DNA from: JAAYBF01 sp963716445
GTDB lineage: Bacteria > Actinomycetota > Thermoleophilia > Solirubrobacterales > Thermoleophilaceae
DNA length: 64,000 bases
Assembly: GCA_963716445.1 (NCBI GenBank)
Contig: OY970313.1
Coordinates: 1,612,001-1,676,000, forward strand
Reading direction: 5' to 3'
Shown here: positions 52,889 to 61,458 of the stretch, one piece after another
Layout: each line of letters opens with the position of its first letter
Position numbering within the stretch: the first letter of the stretch is position 1
The notes under the pieces: model-generated
The model's database searches: none
Told to the model about the DNA's origin: nothing
What the model saw: the letters and a program-made list of their open reading frames with translations, nothing else
Translations under genes and position numbers: made by a program

Positions 52889-53394
52889 GAGAGGTAGCTG
52901 ACGAAGTCCGTCGGGGGCAGGCGGTCCGGCGCCGACTTCTCCTGGCGCGCGTTGCCGAGGTGGATCAGCGCGACGAACAGCTCGTCGGAGTCCATCCCGA
53001 TCGACGCTGCGCCGTCGGCGGTGCGCAGGACGCCGGGCGTTCGCCAGTAGCCGGCGAGGCCGCGGGCGTGGGCGGCGAGCAGCACTATGAAGACGGCGCA
53101 GGCGGCGGCGCACAGGTCCTCCTCGTCCTGGACCGGGTCGCCGGTCAGCTTGACCGAGGCGCAGACCAGGGTCGGCGCGCGATCGAGCTTCGCGGCCGCC
53201 TCCGGACCGGCCGCCGCCTTCAGCCGCTGGAGCGACTCCGGGCCCAGCACGCGGAAGCGCCAGGGGTTCGTGAGGTGGTGGTTGGGCGCCCAGCGCGCGA
53301 GGTCGAACAGCTCGTCGAGCCGCTCGCGCTCGACCGGCTCGGGTCCATACGCCTTGTGGGTGCGCCGCCCCCGGATCGCCTCGTCCAGCTCCAC
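52885..53394 (-). CDS. Nitroreductase-family flavoprotein
   Basis: A 169-residue FMN protein. LDEAIRGRRTHKAYGPEPVE is the N-terminal FMN-binding arginine motif, and DLARWAPNHHLTNPWRFRVL the usual second block. AACAVFIVLLAAHARGLAGY, then WRTPGVL, and the final LIHLGNARQEKSAPDRLPPT complete a short member of the family. It probably reduces quinones, nitro groups or enals with NAD(P)H; the physiological substrate is unknown. First gene of the nitroreductase-glpD-folP set. The start is a GTG at 53394, 32 bp from the divergent SDR start. Confidence 0.87.
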   Translation of the reverse strand: MELDEAIRGRRTHKAYGPEPVERERLDELFDLARWAPNHHLTNPWRFRVLGPESLQRLKAAAGPEAAAKLDRAPTLVCASVKLTGDPVQDEEDLCAAACAVFIVLLAAHARGLAGYWRTPGVLRTADGAASIGMDSDELFVALIHLGNARQEKSAPDRLPPTDFVSYLS

Positions 53395-53426
53395 CCCATC
53401 GACGCTACCGGATAGGGTCGGCCGCC

Positions 53427-54266
53427 ATGGCGGGGCGGACAGTCGTTGTCACGGGCGCGTCGACGGGCATCGGCCATGCCGCCGCGGTCCGGCTGGCCGG
53501 CCTCGGCTTCGACGTCTACGCGGGCGTGCGCCGCGACGCCGACGCCGAGCGGCTGCGCGGAGAGGGGCTGCGACCGCTGACGGTCGACGTCGCCGACCAC
53601 GACACGATCGACGCCGCGGCCGAGGAGGTCGGTGCCGCCGTCGGTGCCGCTGGGCTCGCGGGATTGGTGAACAACGCCGGCATCGCCGTCTCCGGGCCGG
53701 TCGAGTTCGTCCCGATCGACGAGTGGCGCCGCCAGCTCGAGGTCAACCTGATCGGCCAGATCGCGATGACGCAGCGCTTCCTGCCGCTCGTGCGCGCGGC
53801 CCGCGGCCGGATCGTCAACGTCAGCTCGATCGGCGGCCGGATCGCGCTGCCGCTCGTGGGACCGTACGCGGCGTCGAAGTTCGCGCTCGAGGCGGTCAGC
53901 GACTCGCTGCGGCGCGAGCTGCACGGCCAGGGCATCGGGGTGTCGCTGATCGAGCCGGGCGGCGTGAAGACGCCGATCTGGGACAAGGGCCTGAGCACCG
54001 CCGACGATCTCGAGGCGGCGATGCCCGCCGAGGCGCACCGCCTCTACGGCGGGCTCGTGAGGGCGCTGCGGCGCCAGGTCGAGACGATCGCGACGAAGAC
54101 CGGGATGGAGGCCGACGAGGTGGCCGACAAGATCGTCCACGCGCTGACCGCGTCGCGGCCGCGGACGCGCTACCTGATCGGCGGCGAGGCGCGCATCCGC
54201 TGGGCGCTCGCCAAGCGCCTGCCGGACCGGGCCTTCGACGCGCTCGTCGCGCGCTCGCTGCGCTAG
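53427..54266 (+). CDS. Short-chain dehydrogenase/reductase
   Basis: A 279-residue classical SDR from ATG 53427. The cofactor loop is VVVTGASTGIGHAAAVRLAG, LVNNAGIAVSGPVEF is the NNAG motif, IVNVSSIGGRIALPLVGPYA carries the catalytic serine, and YAASKFALEAVSD the YxxxK pair; GVSLIEPGGVKTPIWDKG follows. No acidic residue in the strand-2 tail (YAGVRRDADAER has Arg-Arg), which favours NADPH. The substrate is unknown. Convergent with the last gene of the cobalamin-regulated operon, 6 bp apart. Confidence 0.88.
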   Translation: MAGRTVVVTGASTGIGHAAAVRLAGLGFDVYAGVRRDADAERLRGEGLRPLTVDVADHDTIDAAAEEVGAAVGAAGLAGLVNNAGIAVSGPVEFVPIDEWRRQLEVNLIGQIAMTQRFLPLVRAARGRIVNVSSIGGRIALPLVGPYAASKFALEAVSDSLRRELHGQGIGVSLIEPGGVKTPIWDKGLSTADDLEAAMPAEAHRLYGGLVRALRRQVETIATKTGMEADEVADKIVHALTASRPRTRYLIGGEARIRWALAKRLPDRAFDALVARSLR

Positions 54267-54272
54267 CGGACG

Positions 54273-55985
54273 CTAGGCGGTTGCGCCATGGCGGCGTCGC
54301 CACCCCGCTGCGGCGAGGGCGATCCCCAGGGCGGCCGCGCCGGCCAGCACCGCGGGGCCCGGGCCACCGTCACCGCCGCTGCCGCCCGCCGGCTCCGCGA
54401 CCGCGCTCGATGGTGTCCCCGCGGCGGCGCTTCGCACCGGCGCGATCGGAAACGCCTTGCGACGGATCGCGGCGAGCGCCTGCGCCGTCACCCACACGGG
54501 CGTCTGGTCGCTGGTGCGCGAGTACGAGACGCGACCGTCGCGACGCTGGAGGCGCCGCAGATAGACGAGCGGGTCGGCGTCCAGCGATCCGAGCGCTCGG
54601 GCGGCGACCAGGCCCTGCACCGCCCACGAGGTCGACTGGGCGTTCGGCGTCCGTCCCTCGAGCTGTCCCCAGCCGCCGTCGGGCGCCTGCGTCCGGCGCA
54701 GGTAGGCGACACCGTCCCGGACGGCGACGCCGCCGCGACGACCGGCGGCCGACAGCGCCTGCAGCACGGCGCCGGTGTCGTCGACGTCGCTGACTGCGCC
54801 CGGCATGAAGCCCCAGCCCCCTCCGGAGGCGCTCGCCCGCTCGAGGTAGTCGGCCGCGCGGCGGACCCGGGCCGAGGTCGCCGGCTCTCCGGCCGCGCGC
54901 AGGGCGAGCAGCCCGAACGCCGTGAAGGCGACGTTGCCCTGCCACGAGCCGTCGGCCCGGTGTGCGCGCCTCAGCTTGGCTAGCGGATCGCCCCCCGCGA
55001 AGCGACGCGGCGAGATTCCCGCGGCACGCAAGACGAGGATCGTCCGCTGGAGCTCGCCGATGTCGGTCAGCCGCCTGCCGTTGCGGCGTAGGTAGTCGAT
55101 CGCGGTCCGCCCCCTCGAGCGCCTCAGCTCGCGCGGGCTCTTGCCCGCGGACGCGAGACCGAGCGCGGCCCAGCCGGTCACGAGCTGGCTCGACGACTGT
55201 CCCGGCGCTGCGCCGAAGCCGCCGTCGCGGTTCTGCGCGGCTTGGAGATAGGCGGCCGCCCGGGCGGCCGGGGAGGCCGCGGCCGCGGGCTCCGGCAGCG
55301 TCGAGGAGGTCGCAACAGCCAGCGCGACCGCGACGGCCGCGACGGCGCCGGCACGCGATCCACTCGCGAGCGGTGTGGCCCCCCAGCGCACCTCGAAGCG
55401 GCGCCGGTAGCGGCGCAGCGAGCGCACGAACACCGGTCCGATCAGCAGGCAGAAGACCACGTTCCCGAGCGCGTGGGCGACGTTGTACGGCAACGACGTC
55501 GCCGAGATCGCCAGGTAGGTCGCGAGGTCCTGGCGGGCGGCGAGCGTCCATTGGTAGACGTCCATGAAGGCGCCGAAGGCAAGTCCCGCGAGGCCACAGG
55601 CGACCGCGAGCTCGATCCGTCCGAGCTCGCGTCCGCGGCTCGCCCGGGCCAGCAGCGCCCCGGCGATGCCGACGCCGCCCCACGCGGCCATCTGCCAGAC
55701 CGTCCAGGGACCCTGACCGAGGAAGACGTTCGATGCGATCGCCCCGATCGCGCCAACCGCGAAGCCGGGCACGCCCCCCAGCGCGTAGCCCGCGAACAGG
55801 ACGATGTCGGTCGTCGGCTTGACGTTCGGGACGGCCGCGAAGGCGAGCCGCCCGATGACGGCGAGCGCCGCCAGCACGGCGACCACGCCGACCACGCGGG
55901 CCGGGGGCCGCCGCCGCTCGTACCACGCGAAGCCGGCGAGCAGCGCCAGCGTCAGCAGCGCGAAGGAGGACACCTGCCAGGTCAT
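54273..55985 (-). CDS. ECF transporter S-like membrane protein fused to an extracytoplasmic prenyltransferase/terpenoid-cyclase-like repeat domain
   Basis: 570 residues from ATG 55985, overlapping the ATPase stop (ATGA). Residues 1-190 are a six-helix substrate-binding S component: PNVKPTTDIVLFAGYALGGV, then PGFAVGAIGAIASNVFLGQG followed by PWTVWQMAAWGG. A further helix (212-232) leads into residues 238-515, an alpha/alpha repeat domain with the DGG(W/F)G units of squalene-cyclase and prenyltransferase barrels: QNRDGGFG (251), HRADGSWQG (342), GGGWGF (388), QAPDGGWGQ (433) and QRRDGRVSYS (480). A glycine-rich stalk and C-terminal helix (PAVLAGAAALGIALAAAGW) finish it. The barrel should face outside. 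Intrinsic factor and transcobalamin use such a barrel to hold B12. Last gene of the riboswitch-controlled operon. Substrate (cobalamin) is inferred from regulation. Confidence 0.8.
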   Translation of the reverse strand: MTWQVSSFALLTLALLAGFAWYERRRPPARVVGVVAVLAALAVIGRLAFAAVPNVKPTTDIVLFAGYALGGVPGFAVGAIGAIASNVFLGQGPWTVWQMAAWGGVGIAGALLARASRGRELGRIELAVACGLAGLAFGAFMDVYQWTLAARQDLATYLAISATSLPYNVAHALGNVVFCLLIGPVFVRSLRRYRRRFEVRWGATPLASGSRAGAVAAVAVALAVATSSTLPEPAAAASPAARAAAYLQAAQNRDGGFGAAPGQSSSQLVTGWAALGLASAGKSPRELRRSRGRTAIDYLRRNGRRLTDIGELQRTILVLRAAGISPRRFAGGDPLAKLRRAHRADGSWQGNVAFTAFGLLALRAAGEPATSARVRRAADYLERASASGGGWGFMPGAVSDVDDTGAVLQALSAAGRRGGVAVRDGVAYLRRTQAPDGGWGQLEGRTPNAQSTSWAVQGLVAARALGSLDADPLVYLRRLQRRDGRVSYSRTSDQTPVWVTAQALAAIRRKAFPIAPVRSAAAGTPSSAVAEPAGGSGGDGGPGPAVLAGAAALGIALAAAGWRRRHGATA

Positions 55986-57580
55986 CGAACCAGCTCCCTT
56001 CCGATCAGCTCGGCTCCGTGCTCGGGGGTCAGCGCGCCCCCCGCTCCGTCCAGCGCGCGCGACACCTCGGTCGAGAAGTGCCACCCGCCGCAGAGCACCT
56101 CGGCGGGCGACCCCTCGGCGATCACGACGCCCTGGCCCATCAGGACGACGCGGTCGGCGAAGGCGGCCGCGAACTCGGTGTCGTGCGTGGCCACGATCAC
56201 GGCCGCGCCGTCGCGAGCGAGCTCTCCGATGCGAGCGACCAGCGCCGCCTGGTGCACGCGGTCCATGCCCCGCGTCGGCTCGTCGAGGCAGACCGCCGCG
56301 CAGGGACCTCCGGCGAGGACCACCTCGAGCGCCAGCCGCTGCCGCTCGCCGCCCGAGAGGTCGCGCGGATTCGCTTGCTCGCGGCCGGAGATCCCGGCCG
56401 CCGCGAGCGCGCCCGCTCCGGCCTCCTCGACGGCGTGCTCGTGGATCAGGTAGTCGCCCGGGTTCTGCAGCAGCAGCGCGACCTCCCCCGCCCGGTCGAT
56501 CCGGCCGCGGGTCGGCTCGGCAAGGCCCTTGAGCAGCCGCAGGAGGGTCGACTTGCCCGCGCCGTTGCGCCCCATCAGCGCGATCCGCTGGCCCGGCTCG
56601 GCGCGCAGGTCGACGCCGCGCAGGATCGCCGGACCGTCCGAGAGCTCGTGCCAGACGGCGCGCGCCTCGATCGCGGCCGGCGGCCTGCGCCGTCGCAGGC
56701 GCCCGCGCAGCGGGGCAGAGTCCGGCGGTCCGTCCGCGCCCGCGGGGGCGAGCCCGGCCGCGCGCAGGCCAGCGCGGGCGTCCTTCACGGAGGTCGGCAG
56801 CGGGCCGAGGCCGGCGAGCGAGAACAGTCGCGCGATCGGCGTGGCCAGCCGCCCGTCGCGCGCGACGGCCCAGTCGAGGAACTGCGCCGGCGGGGCGTCG
56901 CAGGCGACCGCGCCATCGGCGATCGCGATCGCCCGGTCGGCGGCCGGCAGGCAGCGGTCGAGCCGGTGCTCCGCTATCACGACGGCGGTCCCCCACTCCT
57001 CGTTGAGCCTCCGCAGCAGCCAGATCAGCTCGTCGCCGGCGACGGGGTCGAGCTGCGATGTCGGCTCGTCCAGCACCAGCAGCGCGGGCCGGTGCACGAG
57101 CGCGGCGCCGATCGCGACGCGCTGCAGCTCGCCGCCCGACAGGGTGTCCGTGCGCCGGTCGAGCAGGCCAGCGATCCCGAGCGCCAGCGCGACCTCCTCG
57201 ACGGCGCGCGCGACGGTCGCGGGCGACTCGCCGCGGTGCTCGAGCGGCAGCGAGAGCTCGGCGCGGACGCCACCCATCACGACCTGCGTCTCGGGATCCT
57301 GGAAGACCGTCCCGCAGGCCGCCGCCAGCTCGCCGGGACCGTTGTCGCGCACGCTCATTCCGGCCACCTCCAGCTCCCCCGACACGTCGCCCCCGTGGAA
57401 GTGCGGGACGAGTCCGCAGAGGGCGCGCAGCAGCGTCGACTTGCCCGAGCCCGACTCGCCGGCCAGGACCGTGAAGCTGCCGGCCTCGAGCTCGAGCGTC
57501 ACGTCGCGCAATGCGAGCGTGTCGCGCTCGGGATAGCGGTAGGAGAAGCCGTGCGCCCGCACGGTCGTGCCCTCAGCCAT
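55982..57580 (-). CDS. ecfA: ECF transporter double ATPase (EcfA1-EcfA2 fusion)
   Basis: A 532-residue protein with two complete ABC ATPase domains. First domain (1-240): FSYRYPERDTLALRDVTLEL, Walker A GESGSGKSTLLRALCG, Q-loop TVFQDPETQVVMGGVRAELS, signature TLSGGELQRVAIGAALVHRP, Walker B LLVLDEPTSQLDP. Second domain (300-500): Walker A LMGRNGAGKSTLLRLLKG, Q-loop LLLQNPGDYLIHEHAVEE, signature DLSGGERQRLALEVVLAGGP, Walker B AVCLDEPTRGMDR. These are the features of energy-coupling-factor vitamin importers. The T-subunit gene overlaps upstream by 8 bp and the S-fusion downstream by 4 bp. Confidence 0.93.
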   Translation of the reverse strand: MAEGTTVRAHGFSYRYPERDTLALRDVTLELEAGSFTVLAGESGSGKSTLLRALCGLVPHFHGGDVSGELEVAGMSVRDNGPGELAAACGTVFQDPETQVVMGGVRAELSLPLEHRGESPATVARAVEEVALALGIAGLLDRRTDTLSGGELQRVAIGAALVHRPALLVLDEPTSQLDPVAGDELIWLLRRLNEEWGTAVVIAEHRLDRCLPAADRAIAIADGAVACDAPPAQFLDWAVARDGRLATPIARLFSLAGLGPLPTSVKDARAGLRAAGLAPAGADGPPDSAPLRGRLRRRRPPAAIEARAVWHELSDGPAILRGVDLRAEPGQRIALMGRNGAGKSTLLRLLKGLAEPTRGRIDRAGEVALLLQNPGDYLIHEHAVEEAGAGALAAAGISGREQANPRDLSGGERQRLALEVVLAGGPCAAVCLDEPTRGMDRVHQAALVARIGELARDGAAVIVATHDTEFAAAFADRVVLMGQGVVIAEGSPAEVLCGGWHFSTEVSRALDGAGGALTPEHGAELIGRELVR

Positions 57581-58475
57581 TCGGAGCCACTCCCAAGCGT
57601 GCGCCGCGGACGGCGAACGGCAGCGCCGCCGCCGCCAAGATCAGCGCGCAGACGGCGGCCTCGGCGACCCCGAAGGCGATCTCGATGGTCGGATAGGCGC
57701 GAACCGCGCCGGCGCCCGTCAGCCGCAGGGCGACCGCGCCGAAGGCGACCGCGGCCGCGGCGACCGCGACGCAGACGTCGTGGCGCGACCACGGCGTTCG
57801 CGCCCGTGGCGGCCGGCCGCCGACCGAGTAGCCGCGTACCTCGAGCGCGGCGGCGACCTCGATCGCCCGGTCGAGCGCGCCCGACAGCGCCGAGCGCACG
57901 AGCGCGAGGCGACCCGGCGGACGCGGGCGGCAACGGGCGGCGTCGCCGGCGCGCAGCGCGTCCCGCGCCAGGACCGGCACCAGCCGCGTGGCGAGCGCCG
58001 CGGTCAGCGCCGAGCGGTACGAGAAGCGGCGGAACAGCCGCAGCAGCGCGTCGGGATCGACGCAGGCGGAGAAGAGCCCGAAGACCATCATGAACGCGGC
58101 GACGCGAAGCCCCGCGAGGCCGCCCGCCACGAGGGCCTCGAGCGTGACGTCGATGCGCCGGCCGAGCAGCTCGCCGCCCCTCAGGAGCAGTGTGTCGCCT
58201 TCGCGGTACACGAGCGGGTTGACGACCGTCACCAGCAGCGCCAGCGGCAGCGAGAACCAGGCGGCCAGCCGCAGCTCGCGGCCGACGCCGGCGGCGGCTC
58301 CGGCTCCGACCACGCCGGCGATCACCGCGACCAGCACCGCCGGATCGCCGTAGAGAGCGCAGACGAGGGCGAGAGCGCAGCAGAACGCGGTCGTCGCCCC
58401 CGCCCGCGCGACGTGCAACGGGCTCGCGACGGGCCGGTAGGCGGGCACCAGGCGCCCGCCGTGGCGCCTCCCCAT
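57573..58475 (-). CDS. ecfT: ECF transporter transmembrane T subunit
   Basis: A 300-residue membrane protein from ATG 58475 (MGRRHGGRLVPAYRPVASPL); the frame is open further upstream over the lipoprotein gene without support. Five or six hydrophobic segments are present, with VVNPLVYREGDTLLLRGGEL in the first half. The coupling helix motif of EcfT/CbiQ proteins is ALEVRGYSVGGRPPRART (the A-x-R-G type). It transmits ATPase motion to the S component. It lies between the first lipoprotein gene (11 bp) and the ATPase gene (8-bp overlap). Confidence 0.88.
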   Translation of the reverse strand: MGRRHGGRLVPAYRPVASPLHVARAGATTAFCCALALVCALYGDPAVLVAVIAGVVGAGAAAGVGRELRLAAWFSLPLALLVTVVNPLVYREGDTLLLRGGELLGRRIDVTLEALVAGGLAGLRVAAFMMVFGLFSACVDPDALLRLFRRFSYRSALTAALATRLVPVLARDALRAGDAARCRPRPPGRLALVRSALSGALDRAIEVAAALEVRGYSVGGRPPRARTPWSRHDVCVAVAAAAVAFGAVALRLTGAGAVRAYPTIEIAFGVAEAAVCALILAAAALPFAVRGARLGVAPNG

Positions 58476-58486
58476 ACGCGGCGCGG

Positions 58487-59458
58487 TCAGTTCGGCGGCA
58501 GCGGCACCTTCTCGACGCCGTCCGGGGTCACCACGACCGCGAAGGCGTCGCGCAGCTGTGGCGTGGCCAACGCCTCCGCCGCCCGCTCGACGCCCTCGTC
58601 GTCGACCCCGGTCACCAGCCACAGGAGGTCCGCTTCGGTCGGCCGCATCGCCGCGACGAGCCCGGTGCCGGCGCCCTCGCTGCGGACCTTGTGCGCGTTC
58701 CAGTGGAGCAGGTTGAGCGCTCCCGCGCCGGGCGAGAAGCGCGCGAAGACGCCGCTGTAGCGCGGACCCATGTCGAGCGGATGCGCGTACCTTGCATCGC
58801 GCAGGCTCTTCCAAGGCCCGACGAGCACCCGAGCGCGCCGTACCTGCCCGCGCGGAGGCAGTCCCCCAGCGGGCCGCGATCCGTCGATGTCCACGCCCGC
58901 GTCACCGAGCGCCGCCTTGACGCGGCGGCAGGCGGCGGGTGGCGCGTCCTCGCAGCGCACCTCGACTGGGAACCGCTTGCCGAACACGCCCTGGGTGAAG
59001 GTCTGCGGAAACGCGCCGACAGTCGCGCGCACGTCGAGCGTCACGTACCAGTCGCGAAGGTCCCACTGCACGACGTCGCCGGGGTACAGCTTGTAGTCGG
59101 GTGGGAACTCGTCGGTCTCGATGCCGTTGACGTTCTGCACCCAGATCGTCTCGTGATCCTCCTCGGTGACGCTCTTCAAGCCGTCGATCGAGGTGATCAG
59201 GCGGGCGCCGTACATCGTCTTGATCTCTTCGTAGCCCTTCAAGAGCCGCAGCAACGTGCCCTGCCCCTCGAGCGGCGCCTCCTCCTGCGACGACAGCAGC
59301 TCGCGGCCGAAGTCGCGCGTCACCCTCTGGGTCACCGTCGGACCGCTCGGCTCGGCCGAGTCCTCGCCGCAGCTCGCCGTCGTCAGCGCCGCCGCTAGCA
59401 GCGCCGACAGGACGATCGCGCGAGTGAGCGCGCGCCTCCGATACGAGATCGACTTCAT
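58487..59458 (-). CDS. Lipoprotein with a DUF4430/transcobalamin C-terminal-like domain, paralogue 1
   Basis: 323 residues. The N-terminal signal ends in a plausible lipobox (LTTASC, Cys30). After RVTRDFGRELLSSQ comes a DUF4430-type beta domain at about 60-145: GTLLRLLKGYEEIKTMYGAR, LITSIDGL, TIWVQNVNGIETDEFPPDYK and LYPGDVVQWDLRDW. The remaining 180 residues form a second domain with two cysteines (C169 and C177 region, VRCEDAPPAACRR) and the tail LLWLVTGVDDEGVERAAEAL, shared with the next gene. In transcobalamin and intrinsic factor the DUF4430-like small domain closes over B12. It sits behind a B12 riboswitch and before ecfT, so an extracellular cobalamin-binding role is the leading hypothesis. 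Confidence 0.8.
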   Translation of the reverse strand: MKSISYRRRALTRAIVLSALLAAALTTASCGEDSAEPSGPTVTQRVTRDFGRELLSSQEEAPLEGQGTLLRLLKGYEEIKTMYGARLITSIDGLKSVTEEDHETIWVQNVNGIETDEFPPDYKLYPGDVVQWDLRDWYVTLDVRATVGAFPQTFTQGVFGKRFPVEVRCEDAPPAACRRVKAALGDAGVDIDGSRPAGGLPPRGQVRRARVLVGPWKSLRDARYAHPLDMGPRYSGVFARFSPGAGALNLLHWNAHKVRSEGAGTGLVAAMRPTEADLLWLVTGVDDEGVERAAEALATPQLRDAFAVVVTPDGVEKVPLPPN

Positions 59459-59485
59459 CGTTCCCTCCTAGACGACGAGTTCGCT

Positions 59486-60421
59486 TCAACGCTGCCCCCT
59501 CAGAGGCAGCTTGACGACTCTATCCGCGGAGGTGGCAACCGCAAAGGCATTACGCAGATTTCCTGGGCGCAGCGCCGCGACGGCCGATCGGACACCAGCC
59601 TCGTCGACGCCCGTCACCAGCCACGCCAGCTCGGCGTCCGACGGGCGCAGCGCGGCGACGAGGCCGGCCCCGGCGCCCTCCGTTCGCACGACGCGCCCGT
59701 CCTCCCCGAGCAGCTCCAGCGCCCGCCCGTCCCGCACGAAGCGCGCGAAGACGCCGCTGCGCCGCGGCCCCAGCTCGACGAGGCGGGCCGTCGGCAGCGC
59801 GCGCGCGCTGCTCCAGTCGGCGACGACGACCCGAGCGACGTGCTGGTTGCCGGGCGCTCCCAGCGAGGAGCCGCTCGCCGGCACGCCCGCGTCGCGCAAG
59901 CCCCGCTTGACGTCGCGGCAGGGCCGCGACGTCGCGTCCTGGCACTCGACGCGCACCGGCAGGCGCTTGCCCTCGAGGCCGTCGAGGAAGGGCTGCGGAA
60001 AGGCTCCGACGATGGCGCGAGCCTCGGCGGTCTCGCCCCACTCGTGACGGTCCCACTGGACGACGTCGCCCGGCGAGAGCTCGAAGTCGGCGGCGCCCTG
60101 GTCGGCCTCGATGCCGTTGACGTAGAAGAACCAGTCGTTGGTCGCCGAGGCCCCTTCGCCTGCGAGCCCGTCTATCGACTGGACGAAGCCGCCGCCGAAG
60201 CGCGTCTCGACGTCGGCGTTGCGCTTCAGCAGCCGCATGACCGTCTCGTCCTCGCGGATCCGCCGGTCCTCCTCGGAGAGCACCAGCCGATGGCCGAAGT
60301 CGCGTGTGACGCGCAGGTCGACGCCAGCCCCGGATCGCTCCTCTCCCGGGCCGAGCCCGCAGCCCGCCAGAGCCGTGGCGATCGCCATGGCGGCGCCGGC
60401 GAGTGGGGCCGCGCGGAGCAT
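59486..60421 (-). CDS. Lipoprotein with a DUF4430/transcobalamin C-terminal-like domain, paralogue 2
   Basis: 311 residues from ATG 60421, sharing one base with the upstream stop. A clear lipobox LAGC gives Cys21. Domain order equals paralogue 1: LRVTRDFGHRLVLSEEDRRI, ETVMRLLKRNADVETRFGGG, FVQSIDGLAG, NDWFFYVNGIEADQG and LSPGDVVQWDRHEW in the DUF4430 part, then the C-terminal domain with RVECQDATSRPCRDVKRGLR and AELAWLVTGVDEAGVRSAVA. The two paralogues clearly arose by duplication but have diverged strongly, which suggests non-identical ligands or complementary roles, perhaps two corrinoid types or two faces of one binding cage. Confidence 0.8.
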   Translation of the reverse strand: MLRAAPLAGAAMAIATALAGCGLGPGEERSGAGVDLRVTRDFGHRLVLSEEDRRIREDETVMRLLKRNADVETRFGGGFVQSIDGLAGEGASATNDWFFYVNGIEADQGAADFELSPGDVVQWDRHEWGETAEARAIVGAFPQPFLDGLEGKRLPVRVECQDATSRPCRDVKRGLRDAGVPASGSSLGAPGNQHVARVVVADWSSARALPTARLVELGPRRSGVFARFVRDGRALELLGEDGRVVRTEGAGAGLVAALRPSDAELAWLVTGVDEAGVRSAVAALRPGNLRNAFAVATSADRVVKLPLRGQR

Positions 60422-61164
60422 CAGTCGATCTCGACCTTCACCGGGAACGAGGGAATCAGACCGCTCTTGGAGGCGCGCAGCTCGTAGCGCCCGGGCGGCA
60501 GGGCGACGGTCGCCTGACCGTCGGCGCCGGTGGTCGCCTCCGTTCGAGGCTTCTCCCCAGCAACGACGGTCGCGCCCGCGATCGCGACGCCCTCGCCCGC
60601 GTCGTCGTAGCCGGTCACGGTCACCGAGAGCCGGCCGTCCTCCACGCGCTGGCGCAGCTCGAGCGCTCGCTGACAGCTGCCGTTCGCGAACTGGCAGTAG
60701 AACCACACGACGTGCTGCCGCTCGCGCAGCCGGCCGCTCCCGAAGGGACCCGCGGGGTCGGCGGCGCCGGCGGTGCCGAGCTTGCGCCCGACCTTGTAGA
60801 CCCAGCCGTCCAGCCCCTTGTTGAGCTTGCCGCGGATCGACCGGACGAACAGGCCGGCGCCGTCGCCCGGACGACTCGAGCACGATCCGTAGTCGCGCAG
60901 CCGGATCGGCCCCGGCCTCGCCCTCAGCAGCGCCGCGAGCGGAGTGGCGGCGGCGACCGCGCAGCTGCGGCGGCCGACCTTCGCGCGCGTCCGCTTCGCG
61001 ACCACCGTGCCGCGGGCGATGACCTTCCCGCCGAGCACGACCATCTGCCTGACCCGCGGCTCTCCCTTCGCCGCCGCGGTCGGCTGTGGGGATGCGCCCG
61101 CGACGGTGGACAGCACCGCCGCTCCGACGAGCACCGCAACGGCCGTCGATACCTGAGCCTTCAT
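60421..61164 (-). CDS. Secreted protein, first gene of the cobalamin-riboswitch operon (DUF4430-like part plus carboxypeptidase-regulatory-like domain)
   Basis: 247 residues from ATG 61164 (MKAQVSTAVAVLVGAAVLST), with GAGGAAGGGCG just upstream as ribosome binding site; an upstream frame start at 61191 is less likely. It has a cleavable signal peptide (about 1-25) and no lipobox. The middle has four cysteines (RRSCAVAAA, YGSCSSRP, FYCQFANGSC) and GLDGWVYKVGRKLGTAGAAD then PAGPFGSG, reminiscent of DUF4430-containing proteins that end in WVYxVNG-like segments. The C-terminal 70 residues (VTVTGYDDAGEGVAIAGATV, TTGADGQATVALPPGRYELR) are an Ig-like carboxypeptidase-regulatory domain. It sits directly after the leftward B12 riboswitch. 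Confidence 0.72.
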   Translation of the reverse strand: MKAQVSTAVAVLVGAAVLSTVAGASPQPTAAAKGEPRVRQMVVLGGKVIARGTVVAKRTRAKVGRRSCAVAAATPLAALLRARPGPIRLRDYGSCSSRPGDGAGLFVRSIRGKLNKGLDGWVYKVGRKLGTAGAADPAGPFGSGRLRERQHVVWFYCQFANGSCQRALELRQRVEDGRLSVTVTGYDDAGEGVAIAGATVVAGEKPRTEATTGADGQATVALPPGRYELRASKSGLIPSFPVKVEID

Positions 61165-61207
61165 GGATCGCCCTTCCTCGAGGGGTTGCACGTCGATCGC
61201 GGCCGGG

Positions 61208-61385
61208 GGCAGGTCTCCTGGCTCCCGGGCTCAGAGCTCCGCGCCTTCCCAGCGAGCCGTCGGCTCTCCAGTGGCCGGCACACGTCGTGCCATGCGATGC
61301 CTTCGTCGCCCGGTCACAGTGGCGGGACCGCGCCGGACTTGCACCGGGCTTCCCTGGCCACCAGGCCGTATGTCGTCGTGGAGCC
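61208..61385 (-). ncRNA. Cobalamin riboswitch (leftward), leader of the ECF operon
   Basis: On the minus strand the leader has the class hallmarks: GGGAAGCCCGGTGCAAGTCC, then GGCGCGGTCCCGCCACTGTG, and at the 3' side GAGCCCGGGAGCCAGGAGAC followed by CTGCC, the B12 box. The element ends about 45 bp before the ATG at 61164. Cobalamin riboswitches usually shut off uptake or synthesis genes when adenosyl- or methylcobalamin is plentiful. Boundaries approximate. Confidence 0.92.
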
Positions 61386-61458
61386 TACACCCGCGCCACG
61401 CGCATCGCGGCCTCTCCAAGCGCTCCCCCGGACCGCGGGACGTAGTACGGTGTCGCGC

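Noticed and set aside
54262..54278. Short palindrome CTAGCGGACGCTAG between the convergent SDR and S-fusion genes as a terminator
   Set aside because: The stem is only six base pairs with a two-base loop and no T-tract; it mainly reflects the two overlapping stop codons.
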